The notes under the pieces were generated by a model. It did no database searches and was not told the DNA's origin. It saw only the letters and a program-made list of their open reading frames with translations. A stretch of 64,000 bases of DNA from Flavobacterium galactosidilyticum (lineage in GTDB: Bacteria > Bacteroidota > Bacteroidia > Flavobacteriales > Flavobacteriaceae). The position numbers and the translations under genes were made by a program. Positions 33,425-42,927 of the stretch are shown here, piece after piece. The stretch spans positions 3,383,501-3,447,500 of the forward strand of contig NZ_CP087135.1 of assembly GCF_020911945.1 (NCBI RefSeq). Direction: 5' to 3'. Positions within the stretch are counted from its first letter, which is position 1, and each line of letters opens with the position of its first letter.

Positions 33425-34324
33425 ATGGCAAAGGCAATAAAAAAACAAGCTTTAGGAAGAGGATTATCCGCATTATTAAAAGATCCTGAAAACGATATAA
33501 AATCGGTAGAAGATAAAAATGCAGATAAGGTCGTGGGAAATATCATTGAGCTTGAAATTGAAGCTATTGAAATAAATCCGTTTCAGCCTAGGAGTAATTT
33601 CAATGAGGAATCACTAAGAGAATTAGCCACTTCTATAAAAGAATTAGGCGTAATTCAACCCATTACTGTTCGAAAGTTAGATTTTAATAAATACCAATTA
33701 ATTTCAGGAGAAAGACGTCTTCGTGCTTCGACTTTAGTTGGATTAAAAACGGTTCCTGCTTACATCAGAATCGCAAATGACAATGAATCACTTGTTATGG
33801 CATTGGTGGAGAACATTCAACGTCATGATTTAGATCCGATAGAAATTGCGCTTTCGTACCAACGATTGATTGACGAAATTCAGTTGACACAGGAACAAAT
33901 GAGCGAACGTGTTGGTAAAAAACGATCCACAATCGCGAATTATTTGCGTCTTTTAAAGTTAGATCCAATCATCCAAACAGGAATTCGCGATGGCTTCATT
34001 AGTATGGGACATGGTCGCGCCATAATCAATATTGAAGACCAAGACATACAAACAGATATTTATCAAAAAATTGTAAGCCAAAATCTATCTGTGCGCGATA
34101 CTGAAGCTTTGGTCAAAAACTATCAAGAAAGTTTAAAACCAAAACCTGCTGGTAAAGTAAAAACAGCTTCATTTGAAATTGCAGAGTCTCAAAAAAGCAC
34201 TTTCACTAATTATTTTGGAACTAAGGTTGATGTAAAAGTGGCTGGAAACGGAAAAGGAAAAATCACCATTCCATTTCATTCTGAAGAAGACTTCAATAGA
34301 ATTATCAAATTAATAAACGAATAA
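33425..34324 (+). CDS. parB: Chromosome-partitioning protein ParB
   Basis: The 299-aa protein has the ParB/sulfiredoxin-like CTP-binding domain (NPFQPRSNFNEESLRELATSIKELGVIQP, and SGERRLRAS near residues 95-105), followed by the KorB-like HTH (TQEQMSERVGKKRSTIANYLRLL) and a C-terminal dimerisation domain. ParB loads at parS and spreads as a CTP-dependent clamp, serving as the cargo for ParA. Gene order parA-parB-DUF5683-dapB-lepB is a common Bacteroidota arrangement. The stop is directly followed by the GTG of the next gene. Confidence 0.97.
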   Translation: MAKAIKKQALGRGLSALLKDPENDIKSVEDKNADKVVGNIIELEIEAIEINPFQPRSNFNEESLRELATSIKELGVIQPITVRKLDFNKYQLISGERRLRASTLVGLKTVPAYIRIANDNESLVMALVENIQRHDLDPIEIALSYQRLIDEIQLTQEQMSERVGKKRSTIANYLRLLKLDPIIQTGIRDGFISMGHGRAIINIEDQDIQTDIYQKIVSQNLSVRDTEALVKNYQESLKPKPAGKVKTASFEIAESQKSTFTNYFGTKVDVKVAGNGKGKITIPFHSEEDFNRIIKLINE

Positions 34325-34885
34325 GTGAATAAAATTATTTTCATAGTTCTATTCTTTGTTACCATGGGAACTGCAACAGTTTTTGCGCAAACAAAAACTG
34401 ACGCAGTTCTTGTGGCTAAAGACAGTTTAAAATCAAATGATATTGATCCTCTTACGCCAGCAAAAGCTGCTTTTTTCTCTGCTGTTTTACCAGGTTTAGG
34501 TCAGGCTTACAATAAAAAATATTGGAAAATCCCTCTAGTTTATGGAGCTTTAGGAACTAGTATGTATTTTTATATTAGCAACAATAAAAATTATCATAAA
34601 TATAGAGATGCTTACAAAAGTAGACTGGAAGGATATGTTACTGATGATTTAGCGTTTTTAGACAATAACAGATTAATTGCGGGACAAAAATTTTATCAAC
34701 GCAACCGAGATTTATCTGCTCTTGTTACTTTGGCATTTTACGCCTTAAACATTATCGATGCCAATGTAGATGCGGCCTTAATACAATTTAATGTAGACGA
34801 GAATTTGTCAGTGAAACCATTTATCTATCCTAACGATGTAACATTAAAAACAAACGTAGGACTAACTCTTAATTACAATTTCTAA
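34325..34885 (+). CDS. DUF5683 envelope protein
   Basis: The 186-aa protein starts with GTG immediately after the parB stop, so translation is probably coupled. It has a signal peptide (ends TVFAQ) and the DUF5683 core: PAKAAFFSAVLPGLGQAYNKKYWKIPLVYG, then two or three membrane-like helices (MYFYISNNK.., LVTLAFYALNIIDANVDAALIQFNV). Proteins of this family are predicted inner- or outer-membrane proteins always found in this locus, of unknown function. The linkage with parAB and lepB suggests a role in cell envelope or division, but that is only association. Confidence 0.85.
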   Translation: MNKIIFIVLFFVTMGTATVFAQTKTDAVLVAKDSLKSNDIDPLTPAKAAFFSAVLPGLGQAYNKKYWKIPLVYGALGTSMYFYISNNKNYHKYRDAYKSRLEGYVTDDLAFLDNNRLIAGQKFYQRNRDLSALVTLAFYALNIIDANVDAALIQFNVDENLSVKPFIYPNDVTLKTNVGLTLNYNF

Positions 34886-34930
34886 TAGTAGCTGCAATTA
34901 GGAATCGAAGAAGTCAAACAACTGCTAAAT

Positions 34931-35131
34931 ATGCCATTAATAAATAAAATAGGAAAAAAATATTTCTTCGGTATCACTGCAGTTTTACTGCTAATTAATA
35001 TTATGAATTACTCTCATTTTAAAGCTTTGGATTCGTTTCGAATGAACGATTTCTTTGCTGGTTTCTTTGCTGGAAGTTTGATAGTATTCTTACTGACAGG
35101 AACGATCAATTATACAAAATTAAAAAAATAA
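34931..35131 (+). CDS. Small membrane protein between DUF5683 and dapB
   Basis: A 66-aa protein with two predicted transmembrane helices (FFGITAVLLLINIM and FFAGFFAGSLIVFLL) joined by a short charged loop. I know no named family. It starts 45 nt after the DUF5683 stop and ends 4 nt before dapB, in the same direction, so it belongs to the operon. The regular codon use and conserved-looking position support a real gene. Confidence 0.65.
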   Translation: MPLINKIGKKYFFGITAVLLLINIMNYSHFKALDSFRMNDFFAGFFAGSLIVFLLTGTINYTKLKK

Positions 35132-35135
35132 TATA

Positions 35136-35834
35136 ATGAAAATTGCGCTTTTAGGATACGGAAAAATGGGTCAAGTAATTGAGCGAATAGCACTTGAAAG
35201 AGGTCACGAAATTGTTTTGAAAAAAGACGAAAACAACACCTTTGAAGGACTTTCAATTGCTGATGTCGCAATTGATTTCAGTGTTCCAATGGCTGCAGTA
35301 GAAAACATCTCTAGCTGTTTTAATGCTAACGTGCCGGTTGTATCTGGAACCACAGGATGGCTGGAGCATTACGACGAAATGGCACAATTGTGTATGGCTA
35401 AAAATGGTGGATTTATTTCTAGTTCTAATTTTAGTCTAGGCGTAAATATTTTCTTTGAAATCAACGAATATTTGGCAAAAATCATGTCTAAATTTAATTC
35501 TTATTCGGTGCAGATGGAAGAAATTCACCATACTCAGAAACTAGATGCACCAAGCGGAACAGCAATTTCCTTAGCGAAAGGTGTGATCGAAAATAGTGCC
35601 TATAAAGAATGGACATTAGATAACGCATCAGCTGAACAAATTCATATAGAAACAAAACGCATTGGAACTGTTCCGGGCACTCACACTGTAACTTATAATT
35701 CAGCTGTTGATGCTATCGAGATTAAACATACCGCGCACAATCGCGAAGGTTTTGCTCTAGGAGCTGTAATTGCAGCAGAATGGATTGTTGGAAAACAAGG
35801 AATTTTCACAATGAAAGATGTATTAGAGTTTTAA
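35136..35834 (+). CDS. dapB: 4-hydroxy-tetrahydrodipicolinate reductase
   Basis: The 232-aa protein has the N-terminal nucleotide-binding GYGKMGQ (residues 7-13), the VSGTTGW loop, the active-site EIHHTQKLDAPSGTA (His and Lys of the family) and the C-terminal GHAR-type AHNREGFALGA. It reduces 4-hydroxy-tetrahydrodipicolinate with NAD(P)H in the lysine and diaminopimelate pathway. It is shorter than the E. coli enzyme (about 270 aa), as in other Bacteroidota. It lies in the parAB-lepB operon and ends before a hairpin. Confidence 0.96.
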   Translation: MKIALLGYGKMGQVIERIALERGHEIVLKKDENNTFEGLSIADVAIDFSVPMAAVENISSCFNANVPVVSGTTGWLEHYDEMAQLCMAKNGGFISSSNFSLGVNIFFEINEYLAKIMSKFNSYSVQMEEIHHTQKLDAPSGTAISLAKGVIENSAYKEWTLDNASAEQIHIETKRIGTVPGTHTVTYNSAVDAIEIKHTAHNREGFALGAVIAAEWIVGKQGIFTMKDVLEF

Positions 35835-35909
35835 ATTTAAAATATAATTAAGTTCTAAAGAGTACTATTTTAAATAGCTTTATCAATAGAATAAATCAAA
35901 AATAAGAAC

Positions 35910-35936
35910 TGGCAAACTTTCTAAGTTGCCAATTTT
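35910..35936 (+). terminator. Hairpin after dapB
   Basis: TGGCAAACTT and AAGTTGCCA pair with one bulged A and a short loop, followed by ATTTTATAA. It is a probable terminator or attenuator between dapB and lepB. Confidence 0.6.
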
Positions 35937-35957
35937 ATAATTCAAAAAAAATATATT

Positions 35958-37511
35958 ATGTCAGCATATCAGTGGTTTGTATTTTTTCTACTTCTTCAAA
36001 TTGTTCACTTTTTAGGTACTTGGAAATTGTATGAAAGTGCTGGAAGGAAACGTTGGGAAGCAGCAATTCCCGTTTACAACGCAATTGTATTAATGAAAAT
36101 AATAAAACGTCCTACTTGGTGGACCGTTTTACTATTTATTCCAATTATCAACTTGATTATGTTCCCCGTTATCTGGGTTGAAACGTTACGCAGCTTTGGA
36201 AAACGATCTGCCTTAGATACCTTTTTAGGAATTGTAACTCTTGGATTTTACATTTACTATGTGAACTACACACAAAAACTAGAATATGTAGCAGACAGAA
36301 GCCTAACTCCTCAAAACAAGACTGCTGACACTATTAGTTCATTACTTTTTGCAGTAATTGTTGCAACTATTGTGCACACCTATTTTATACAACCGTACAC
36401 AATTCCTACCTCTTCATTAGAAAAATCTTTATTAGTAGGTGACTTTTTATTTGTAAGTAAAATGAATTACGGGGCAAGAGTTCCTATGACAACTATAGCA
36501 CTCCCAATGGTTCATGACTCTATTCCTTTAACTAAAATAAAATCCTATCTTACCTACCCACAACTACCCTACATGAGATTGCCGGGAATTCAAAATATTG
36601 ATAGAACAGATATTGTTGTGTTCAACTGGCCTGTTGATACCGTTTACAAGTTTTATGACACATCAAAAAGACGCGCTTACAAACCTGTTGATAAAAAATC
36701 AAATTATGTAAAAAGATGCGTAGGTATTCCAGGCGACACCTTATCCATTAGAGATGGCTTAATTTACATCGATGGGCAATTATTACAATTACCACAAAGA
36801 GCAAAACCTCAGTTTTCTTATAAAATTGCACTTGATGGTAAAACTCCTGTAAATCTTGAATATTTATTTAAAGATTTAGACATTACAGATCCAGCTTTTT
36901 TTACAAATGACACAAAAAGAGATACGCTTTTCTTAAATGCTTTAACGGAAGATGGAGCTCAAAAATTCAGAAACACACCTGGAATTTCTTCTGTAACAAG
37001 ACAAATCAGTAAGAATGTTGATAATAGTGTTTTCCCACATATCAACAAATGGAATCGCGATAATTATGGCCCGATATATATTCCAGAGCAAGGAAAAACA
37101 GTTCCATTAACGTTAGAAACATTGCCCTTTTACAGAGCCATAATATCAGATTACGAGAATAACGATTTAAAGGTAGATGGATCGGTAATTAAAATTAATG
37201 GCGAAGTAGCTACTACTTATACATTTGCTCAAAATTACTATTGGATGATGGGAGACAACCGTCACAACTCTGAAGATAGCCGTTATTGGGGGTTTGTGCC
37301 TCAAAACCATATTGTAGGAAAACCAATTTTTATTTGGTTAAGTATTGATCCTAACGGAAAAGGTATAAACAAAATTCGTTGGGATAGAGTTTTTACTACC
37401 GTTAGCGGTGACGGTCAACCGCAATCTTATTTTAAATTATTCTTACTGGGTCTAGTCATTTTCTTTGTAGGTGAATATTTTTGGAAAAAAAGAAAACAGG
37501 CAAAAGTGTAA
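35958..37511 (+). CDS. lepB: Signal peptidase I, long Bacteroidota form
   Basis: The 517-aa protein is much longer than the E. coli enzyme. Residues 1-115 hold four membrane helices of a DUF5684-like N-terminal domain. The catalytic serine follows in QPYTIPTSSLEKSLLVGDFLFVSK (about 148-171; Ser in PTSS). The lysine is in YVKRCVGIPGD (about 250-260). The box E motif is MMGDNRHNSEDSRYWGF near 430. Between lies an insertion of about 130 residues typical of Bacteroidota. It cleaves Sec signal peptides at the periplasmic face of the inner membrane. It is downstream of dapB and upstream of wbqC. Confidence 0.95.
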   Translation: MSAYQWFVFFLLLQIVHFLGTWKLYESAGRKRWEAAIPVYNAIVLMKIIKRPTWWTVLLFIPIINLIMFPVIWVETLRSFGKRSALDTFLGIVTLGFYIYYVNYTQKLEYVADRSLTPQNKTADTISSLLFAVIVATIVHTYFIQPYTIPTSSLEKSLLVGDFLFVSKMNYGARVPMTTIALPMVHDSIPLTKIKSYLTYPQLPYMRLPGIQNIDRTDIVVFNWPVDTVYKFYDTSKRRAYKPVDKKSNYVKRCVGIPGDTLSIRDGLIYIDGQLLQLPQRAKPQFSYKIALDGKTPVNLEYLFKDLDITDPAFFTNDTKRDTLFLNALTEDGAQKFRNTPGISSVTRQISKNVDNSVFPHINKWNRDNYGPIYIPEQGKTVPLTLETLPFYRAIISDYENNDLKVDGSVIKINGEVATTYTFAQNYYWMMGDNRHNSEDSRYWGFVPQNHIVGKPIFIWLSIDPNGKGINKIRWDRVFTTVSGDGQPQSYFKLFLLGLVIFFVGEYFWKKRKQAKV

Positions 37512-37523
37512 ATACAATTAATT

Positions 37524-37562
37524 AAATTTTAAGGTTTAAAATGATTTTGAACCTTAAAATTT
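37524..37562 (+). terminator. Long AT-rich hairpin after lepB
   Basis: AAATTTTAAGGTT and AACCTTAAAATTT form a perfect 13-bp stem whose inner arm continues as AAAAT/ATTTT, giving about 18 bp. It sits 12 nt after the lepB stop and 21 nt before wbqC. It is probably a terminator or processing site. Confidence 0.6.
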
Positions 37563-37583
37563 AAATTTCAAACGAATCAGCAA

Positions 37584-38210
37584 ATGGATACTTTATTACA
37601 TCCCACCTATTTCCCATCAATTAGTCATTTTGTAGTGATGGCTCAATCGGAGAATATAACGTTTGAAATAGAGGATAATTTTCAAAAACAAACTAATAGG
37701 AATCGCACATACATCTACAGTCCAAACGGAATTCAACTGTTAAATATTCCAATAAAACACTCGAAAGAAAATCGTCAGAAAACCAAAGATATCAGAATTG
37801 AAACTGATTTTGACTGGCAAAAACAGCATTTCAAATCTTTTGAAGCTGCCTACCGTAGTTCGCCTTTTTTTGAATTTTTTGAAGATGACCTAAGACCTGT
37901 TTTCGAAAAGAAACATGAATTTCTATTAGATTTGAATTTTGAAGCATTGGAAATAGTCTTTAAATGCTTACGCATGAAAGTGGAATGCAACAGAACTACG
38001 GAGTATTTTCATGAAGTTGATCACAATACAACCAGCGACTTTAGACATCTAGTTGAAGGAAAAAAAGACACTTCAGAATTTGGAAAATATACTCAAGTTT
38101 TTGATGACAAATTTGGTTTCATCAATAATCTTAGTGTTTTAGATTTGCTTTTTAACGAAGGCAAATACGCAATGGATTATTTGAGAGAACAAACAATACT
38201 AGTAAAGTAG
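37584..38210 (+). CDS. WbqC-family protein
   Basis: The 208-aa protein matches the WbqC family: LLHPTYFPSISHFVVMAQ at the N-terminus, NRTYIYSPNGIQLLNIPIKHS, then WQKQHFKSFEAAYRSSPFFEFFEDDLRPVF. WbqC-like proteins occur in polysaccharide loci and are related to WbqC of O-antigen synthesis, but their activity is not established. In Bacteroidota the gene usually follows lepB, as here. It ends 14 nt before the convergent EEP gene. Confidence 0.9.
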   Translation: MDTLLHPTYFPSISHFVVMAQSENITFEIEDNFQKQTNRNRTYIYSPNGIQLLNIPIKHSKENRQKTKDIRIETDFDWQKQHFKSFEAAYRSSPFFEFFEDDLRPVFEKKHEFLLDLNFEALEIVFKCLRMKVECNRTTEYFHEVDHNTTSDFRHLVEGKKDTSEFGKYTQVFDDKFGFINNLSVLDLLFNEGKYAMDYLREQTILVK

Positions 38211-38224
38211 AAATTAAAATAACT

Positions 38225-39271
38225 CTATTCGTACGATAATCTAGCTAAAACTGGAAAGTGGTCTGAGTTAACAAAATCCGGAAAACTCTCAAAGTTTTTG
38301 ACAATCATTTTTTCATCAGCAAAAATATAATCGATACGTGCAGGATAATACCTGAATTTGTAAGTAGCTCCAAAGCCACTTCCAGCCTCTTCAAAAGTAT
38401 CTTTCATATTCCCTTTAATACTTCGGTACACATACGAGAACGCGCTATTATTCATATCTCCGCATATTATAATTGGATACGTACATTCCATTTTATGCTT
38501 ACGAAAAATCTCTGCTTGTTGCTGTTGCTGCTTGAATGCTTTACTGATACGTAAAAAAAGCTTTTGTGATTTTTGCTGATCTATGACGTCAATATTTTCG
38601 TCAATCTCATTGACATCAGGCGAAATTTTAATGGATTGCAAGTGCATATTATAAACTCTAATAATGTCTTTACCCTTTTTGATATCTACAAAAACAACAT
38701 TGTTATTAGAGTTAGGGAAAATAATATTACCCTCATTTATAATGGGAAATTTAGAAAAAATAGCTTGACCAGATTTAATCTTAATACCCGTTGTAAAAAT
38801 GTAACGATGTGGATATACTTTTAAATCAATATTAGCAGAAGGCGCATATTCCTGTATACACAATATATCTGGATTCTTATCATTTATGAATCCCACAATA
38901 TCCAAAGGCACGTCATCTCTATCAATCCATTTGAATACATTCAGCAAACGGACATTATAGCTCATTACCGTGAAATCTTTTTCTTCTTTAGGGAAATTTG
39001 GAACAGAGAATTTGTAGAATTTATTTATAAATGTAATTCCTAACAGCAAAACCAAACCAGAAACAATCAACTGCTTCTTGAACTGAAATGCCCAATAGAT
39101 AAACAACAATGCATTAAGAACAAAAAAAAGCGGCATGAACAGCGTAAGAACTGATAAGAGCGGAAATGATTTAGGCGCTAAAAAAGGTAAAACATAAGCA
39201 ACTACAGTCACGAGAATAAGTAAGATATTCAAAAAAAACATTACTTTATTAAACCATGACAGATTTTTCAT
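38225..39271 (-). CDS. Membrane-anchored endonuclease/exonuclease/phosphatase-family protein
   Basis: Residues 1-85 form three predicted membrane helices (MFFLNILLILVTVVAYVLPF.., LFMPLFFVLNALLFIYW.., LIVSGLVLLLGITFI). The rest is an EEP domain: VMSYNVRLLNVFKW, DILCIQEYAP with the metal-binding Glu, ICGDMNNSAFS, and the terminal NSDHFPVLARLSYE with the catalytic Asp-His pair. Such enzymes hydrolyse phosphodiesters (DNA, lipids or inositol phosphates); the periplasmic or cytoplasmic side is unclear. It is the last gene in the minus-strand run that includes the rhomboid and mutL genes, separated by 69 nt. Confidence 0.85.
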   Translation of the reverse strand: MKNLSWFNKVMFFLNILLILVTVVAYVLPFLAPKSFPLLSVLTLFMPLFFVLNALLFIYWAFQFKKQLIVSGLVLLLGITFINKFYKFSVPNFPKEEKDFTVMSYNVRLLNVFKWIDRDDVPLDIVGFINDKNPDILCIQEYAPSANIDLKVYPHRYIFTTGIKIKSGQAIFSKFPIINEGNIIFPNSNNNVVFVDIKKGKDIIRVYNMHLQSIKISPDVNEIDENIDVIDQQKSQKLFLRISKAFKQQQQQAEIFRKHKMECTYPIIICGDMNNSAFSYVYRSIKGNMKDTFEEAGSGFGATYKFRYYPARIDYIFADEKMIVKNFESFPDFVNSDHFPVLARLSYE

Positions 39272-39340
39272 TTCCTATATTTTTGTATTTCCAAAAAATA
39301 AAATCTACTAGTTGCGACAATTTATTACTCTCAACTATTA

Positions 39341-40210
39341 CTACTTCCCTACTCTGAATAGAAATTCTTTTTCTTCTTTATTTAAACTATCGTACCCAGA
39401 CTGACTAATTTTATCTAAAATCTCATCAATTTGTTGTTGCGATTTGTCTTTCGTAATTATTTTTGAAACACTTTTCTCAAGCGGCTTATTATAATTCTTG
39501 TGTACTTTTTTGAACGGTGTTGCCTTTTGTTTTCGAAACAAATTAGTGAAAAAATCTAAAAATGAAGAAACAATTTTACTTAAATCAGTTCCATTTTGAA
39601 GCAATTTAATAAATATAAAACCAAAAAATGCTCCGGCAAGATGCGAAATATGCCCGCCCATGTTTTCGGATCGCAATTGCATTAAGTCAACTAGTATAAT
39701 TACCGCAGCTACATGCCACAACTTTACATTTCCGATAATAAACAAACGAAGTTCCATCAGTGGATTGTATGTTGTTGTAGCCACTAAAATGGCCATAATC
39801 GCCGCTGAAGCACCTATTATAGGAGCACTAATATTTAAAATATAAAATATAGAAATATAAACAATTCCCGCAAAAATAGCACTCAAAAAATACAAGCCTA
39901 CTAACTGCTTACCTGTAAAATAAGTCATAAACAATCGACCAGCAAAATTCAGAACAATCAAATTAAAAAGAATGTGCATAATTCCGGTATGAAAAAAAGC
40001 ATAAGTGAGTAATGACCATGGTTTCCAAATTAACAACGCTGGATTTGATGACAAACTTACGTATTGCATATAATCGATAGTAATTCCTACCAACGACAAA
40101 ATTGAGAAAATTAACCAAGGAATTACAAATAACGCCACATTCCAGAAGATGAGCTTTATCACTATTCCCCCAACTTTATACTGCAATTTTAAGTCATCAA
40201 TTATATTCAT
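39341..40210 (-). CDS. Rhomboid-family intramembrane serine protease
   Basis: I chose ATG 40210 (MNIIDDLKLQ) over the upstream GTG. The 289-aa protein has six predicted helices and the rhomboid motifs: FFHTGIMHILFNL with the helix-2 histidines, GASAAIM with the catalytic Ser, and GGHISHLAGAFFGF with the catalytic His. The C-terminal 90 residues are a soluble, Lys-rich tail. It starts 24 nt downstream of the first rhomboid gene. Rhomboids cleave membrane-anchored substrates within the lipid bilayer; here the substrate is unknown. The tandem rhomboid pair next to mutL is common in Flavobacteria. Confidence 0.9.
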   Translation of the reverse strand: MNIIDDLKLQYKVGGIVIKLIFWNVALFVIPWLIFSILSLVGITIDYMQYVSLSSNPALLIWKPWSLLTYAFFHTGIMHILFNLIVLNFAGRLFMTYFTGKQLVGLYFLSAIFAGIVYISIFYILNISAPIIGASAAIMAILVATTTYNPLMELRLFIIGNVKLWHVAAVIILVDLMQLRSENMGGHISHLAGAFFGFIFIKLLQNGTDLSKIVSSFLDFFTNLFRKQKATPFKKVHKNYNKPLEKSVSKIITKDKSQQQIDEILDKISQSGYDSLNKEEKEFLFRVGK

Positions 40211-40234
40211 ATCGTACACTATTTAATATTTTGC

Positions 40235-40981
40235 TTAATTCCAACGATTTTCATTGAATTGGTTTTTCTTCCAATACCACATAATAAGGAATCCAAAAAA
40301 AGCACCACCAACGTGAGCAAAATGAGCAATTCCGCCACCTCCAAAAATAGATTGACCTGAAATTCCTAAATACAAATCGACTAGAACGATGCCTGGAACA
40401 AAATATTTAGCCTTAATTGGCACCGGAATAAACATCAAAGCTAACTCAGCATTAGGAAACATAAAAGCAAAAGCTACAATAGTTCCATAAATAGCTCCTG
40501 ATGCTCCTACCGCAGTAACCATGTAAGCTTCAGTAAAATTTTTAAAATCAGAAACCGATAGCAATTCTTGCCATTTGGTATTTATTTTACCCTCACTCAA
40601 AAGTTGTAGAACCTCTTGTTTAGAGAAACCGTTCGCCATAAGTGTATTCAAACCACCTTCAAAATAATAGTAATTTACAGCCGTGTGCAACAAAGCTGCT
40701 CCTAGTCCACACGAAATATAAAAGAATAAGAATTTCTTACTTCCCCAAATACTTTCCAATGCAGATCCAAAAGAATATAATGCAAACATATTGAAGAAAA
40801 TATGCATATATCCACCGTGCATAAACATGTGTGAAATAGGTTGCCAGAATTGAAATAAAGGATTCTCCGGAAAATACAGCGCTAAATATTTGTAAGCGAC
40901 ATCGCCTAATGCTAATGTTCCCACAAAAAACAATACATTAATAATAATTAATTGTTTTACGGTTTCAGTTACGTTTCTCAT
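40235..40981 (-). CDS. Rhomboid-family intramembrane serine protease
   Basis: The 248-aa protein has the rhomboid core: MFMHGGYMHIFFNMFALYSFG, GASGAIYG (catalytic Ser) and GGIAHFAHVGGAFFGF (catalytic His), with six membrane helices. It lacks the soluble C-terminal extension of its neighbour. It overlaps the end of mutL by 4 nt (ATGA-type overlap), so it is translationally coupled to mutL. Both rhomboids are likely from an old duplication, though the sequence identity is low. Confidence 0.92.
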   Translation of the reverse strand: MRNVTETVKQLIIINVLFFVGTLALGDVAYKYLALYFPENPLFQFWQPISHMFMHGGYMHIFFNMFALYSFGSALESIWGSKKFLFFYISCGLGAALLHTAVNYYYFEGGLNTLMANGFSKQEVLQLLSEGKINTKWQELLSVSDFKNFTEAYMVTAVGASGAIYGTIVAFAFMFPNAELALMFIPVPIKAKYFVPGIVLVDLYLGISGQSIFGGGGIAHFAHVGGAFFGFLIMWYWKKNQFNENRWN

Positions 40982-42819
40982 ATTGCAAATTTTTTATCTA
41001 AATCTTCCACACGCATCGTGATGAAAGTGGGTTTGTGAAATGGTGATACGTTGGGATCTTTGCACGCAAAAAGTCCATTCACCAAATTTTCTTGTTCTTT
41101 TTCTGTTAAGTGAGTTCCAGTTTTTACGGCTAAACTCTTCGCCATCGATTTTGCTATAGTGTCATTTTGACTAAAACTACTTTCTGGAATTCCATCTTGT
41201 AAATCACTTAATAGTTGTTCGAAAATAATAGAAACTTCACTTTCAGTTACATTAACAGGAATTCCTGAAATAACAATATGGTCAGCGTTATTTTCTTCAA
41301 AAACAAAACCAGTATTCCTTAGTGAAAGTTGTAATCCAGCTATCAGTTCCATTTCGGTGGTCGAATAAAACAAATTTAACGGAAATAACAATTGTTGACT
41401 AGAAGCTTGATGCACAGTCATATTAACTAAAAACTGCTCATACAAAACACGCTGATGAGCGCGCTGCTGATCTACGATTACCATTCCTGATTTTATTGAA
41501 GAAATAATGTATTTTTTATGAATTTGATAGGTCTTATGAACTGAATGTTCCACTTCTTCGTCATTAAATAAAGACGAAGTCATCTCTTCATTTTCAAAAG
41601 TAAGATTTTCTATTTCTTGCGGTTCGTGCTTTAGTCCCACATACAAACTTTCCCAATTTGCAGTTGATTCTGTTTTTTTATAAGTAGAAAACTGCTTGCT
41701 AGGCTTCTCTTCAGAAAACGGATTAAAGTTTCCATCTATCTGAATTGTAGGTGTGGACCCATTTAAATCTTTATAATGATATGGCGTATCTAAATTTGAA
41801 TCGCGATCAAAATCTAAAACAGGAGCAACATTAAACTGACCTAAACTATGCTTAATTGAAGCTCTCAAAATAGCATACAAAGCTTGTTCGTCGTCAAACT
41901 TTATCTCTGTTTTAGTTGGATGAATATTGATATCAATGGTATTAGGTGGCAGCGTTAAATTCAAAAAGTAACTAGGCTGAGTACCATCTTTTAAAATTCC
42001 GTCATAAGCAGCCATTACAGCATGGTGCAAATAACCACTTTTTATAAAACGATCATTGACAAAGAAAAACTGTTCACCACGACTTTTTTTAGCAAATTCA
42101 GGCTTACTTACAAATCCATCGATAGTTACTATTTCGGTTTCCTCTTGAACTGGTATTAGTTTTTCATTGGTTTTACCAGAAAAAACTGCAACAATTCTTT
42201 GACGCAATGTAGAAGGAGCCAAATTGAACATTTCGCTCCCATTGTGATAAAATGTAAAATGGATTTTTGGGTGTGCCAAAGCTACTCGCTGAAACTCATC
42301 AATAACATGGCGATATTCTACCGTATCCGATTTTAAGAAATTTCGTCGTGCGGGAATATTAAAGAATAAATTTTTGACTGCAAATGAGGTGCCTTTTGGC
42401 AAAACCGCTGCATCTTGCGATACAAACTTACTACCTTCAACAACGATGTGTATTCCAAGTTCTTCTTGATCCTGCTTAGTTTTCATTTCCACGTGAGCAA
42501 TTGCCGCTATAGAAGCCAATGCTTCACCTCGAAAACCTTTGGTATGTAAAGAAAATAAATCTTCGGCTTGACGAATTTTAGATGTGGCGTGACGTTCAAA
42601 ACACATGCGTGCATCGGTAACGTTCATCCCTAAACCGTTATCAATTACTTGTACTAATGCTTTTCCGGCATCTTTGATAATTAGCTTAATATCTGTTGCC
42701 CTTGCATCAACTGCATTTTCTAGCAATTCTTTAACCACTGATGCGGGTCTTTGAACCACTTCACCAGCAGCGATTTGATTCGCAACATGATCAGGAAGTA
42801 ACTGAATAATACTCGACAT
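40978..42819 (-). CDS. mutL: DNA mismatch repair protein MutL
   Basis: The 613-aa protein has all GHKL ATPase motifs: ELLENAVDA (about 34-42), IDNGLGM, the ATP lid TKGFRGEALASI (about 91-102) and GTSFAVKNLFFN. The N-terminal domain (1-330) is followed by an acidic linker and a C-terminal dimerisation domain that lacks an obvious endonuclease DQHA(X)2E(X)4E motif: the position reads DQQRAHQRVLYEQ, close to that motif but with Gln in place of His. MutL couples MutS mismatch recognition to strand incision. A TAnnTTTG promoter is 53 nt upstream. Confidence 0.96.
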   Translation of the reverse strand: MSSIIQLLPDHVANQIAAGEVVQRPASVVKELLENAVDARATDIKLIIKDAGKALVQVIDNGLGMNVTDARMCFERHATSKIRQAEDLFSLHTKGFRGEALASIAAIAHVEMKTKQDQEELGIHIVVEGSKFVSQDAAVLPKGTSFAVKNLFFNIPARRNFLKSDTVEYRHVIDEFQRVALAHPKIHFTFYHNGSEMFNLAPSTLRQRIVAVFSGKTNEKLIPVQEETEIVTIDGFVSKPEFAKKSRGEQFFFVNDRFIKSGYLHHAVMAAYDGILKDGTQPSYFLNLTLPPNTIDINIHPTKTEIKFDDEQALYAILRASIKHSLGQFNVAPVLDFDRDSNLDTPYHYKDLNGSTPTIQIDGNFNPFSEEKPSKQFSTYKKTESTANWESLYVGLKHEPQEIENLTFENEEMTSSLFNDEEVEHSVHKTYQIHKKYIISSIKSGMVIVDQQRAHQRVLYEQFLVNMTVHQASSQQLLFPLNLFYSTTEMELIAGLQLSLRNTGFVFEENNADHIVISGIPVNVTESEVSIIFEQLLSDLQDGIPESSFSQNDTIAKSMAKSLAVKTGTHLTEKEQENLVNGLFACKDPNVSPFHKPTFITMRVEDLDKKFAI

Positions 42820-42871
42820 TAAATAATTGAAGTTTAAAGTTTTTGATATTAATTTTTAAAACCAAGAAGTG

Positions 42872-42879
42872 CAAATTTA
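42872..42879 (-). promoter_or_regulatory. Candidate -7 element of mutL
   Basis: Minus-strand TAAATTTG, an exact TAnnTTTG match, 53 nt upstream of the mutL start. Confidence 0.5.
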
Positions 42880-42927
42880 ATGAATTTCTATGGGGATTGG
42901 TAGCTTAATTAATCATAAATAAAACAA

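Noticed and set aside
40978..42819. MutL endonuclease activity
   Set aside because: The DQHA(X)2E(X)4E motif is not exact (DQQRAHQRVLYEQ), so I do not call it an incising MutL.
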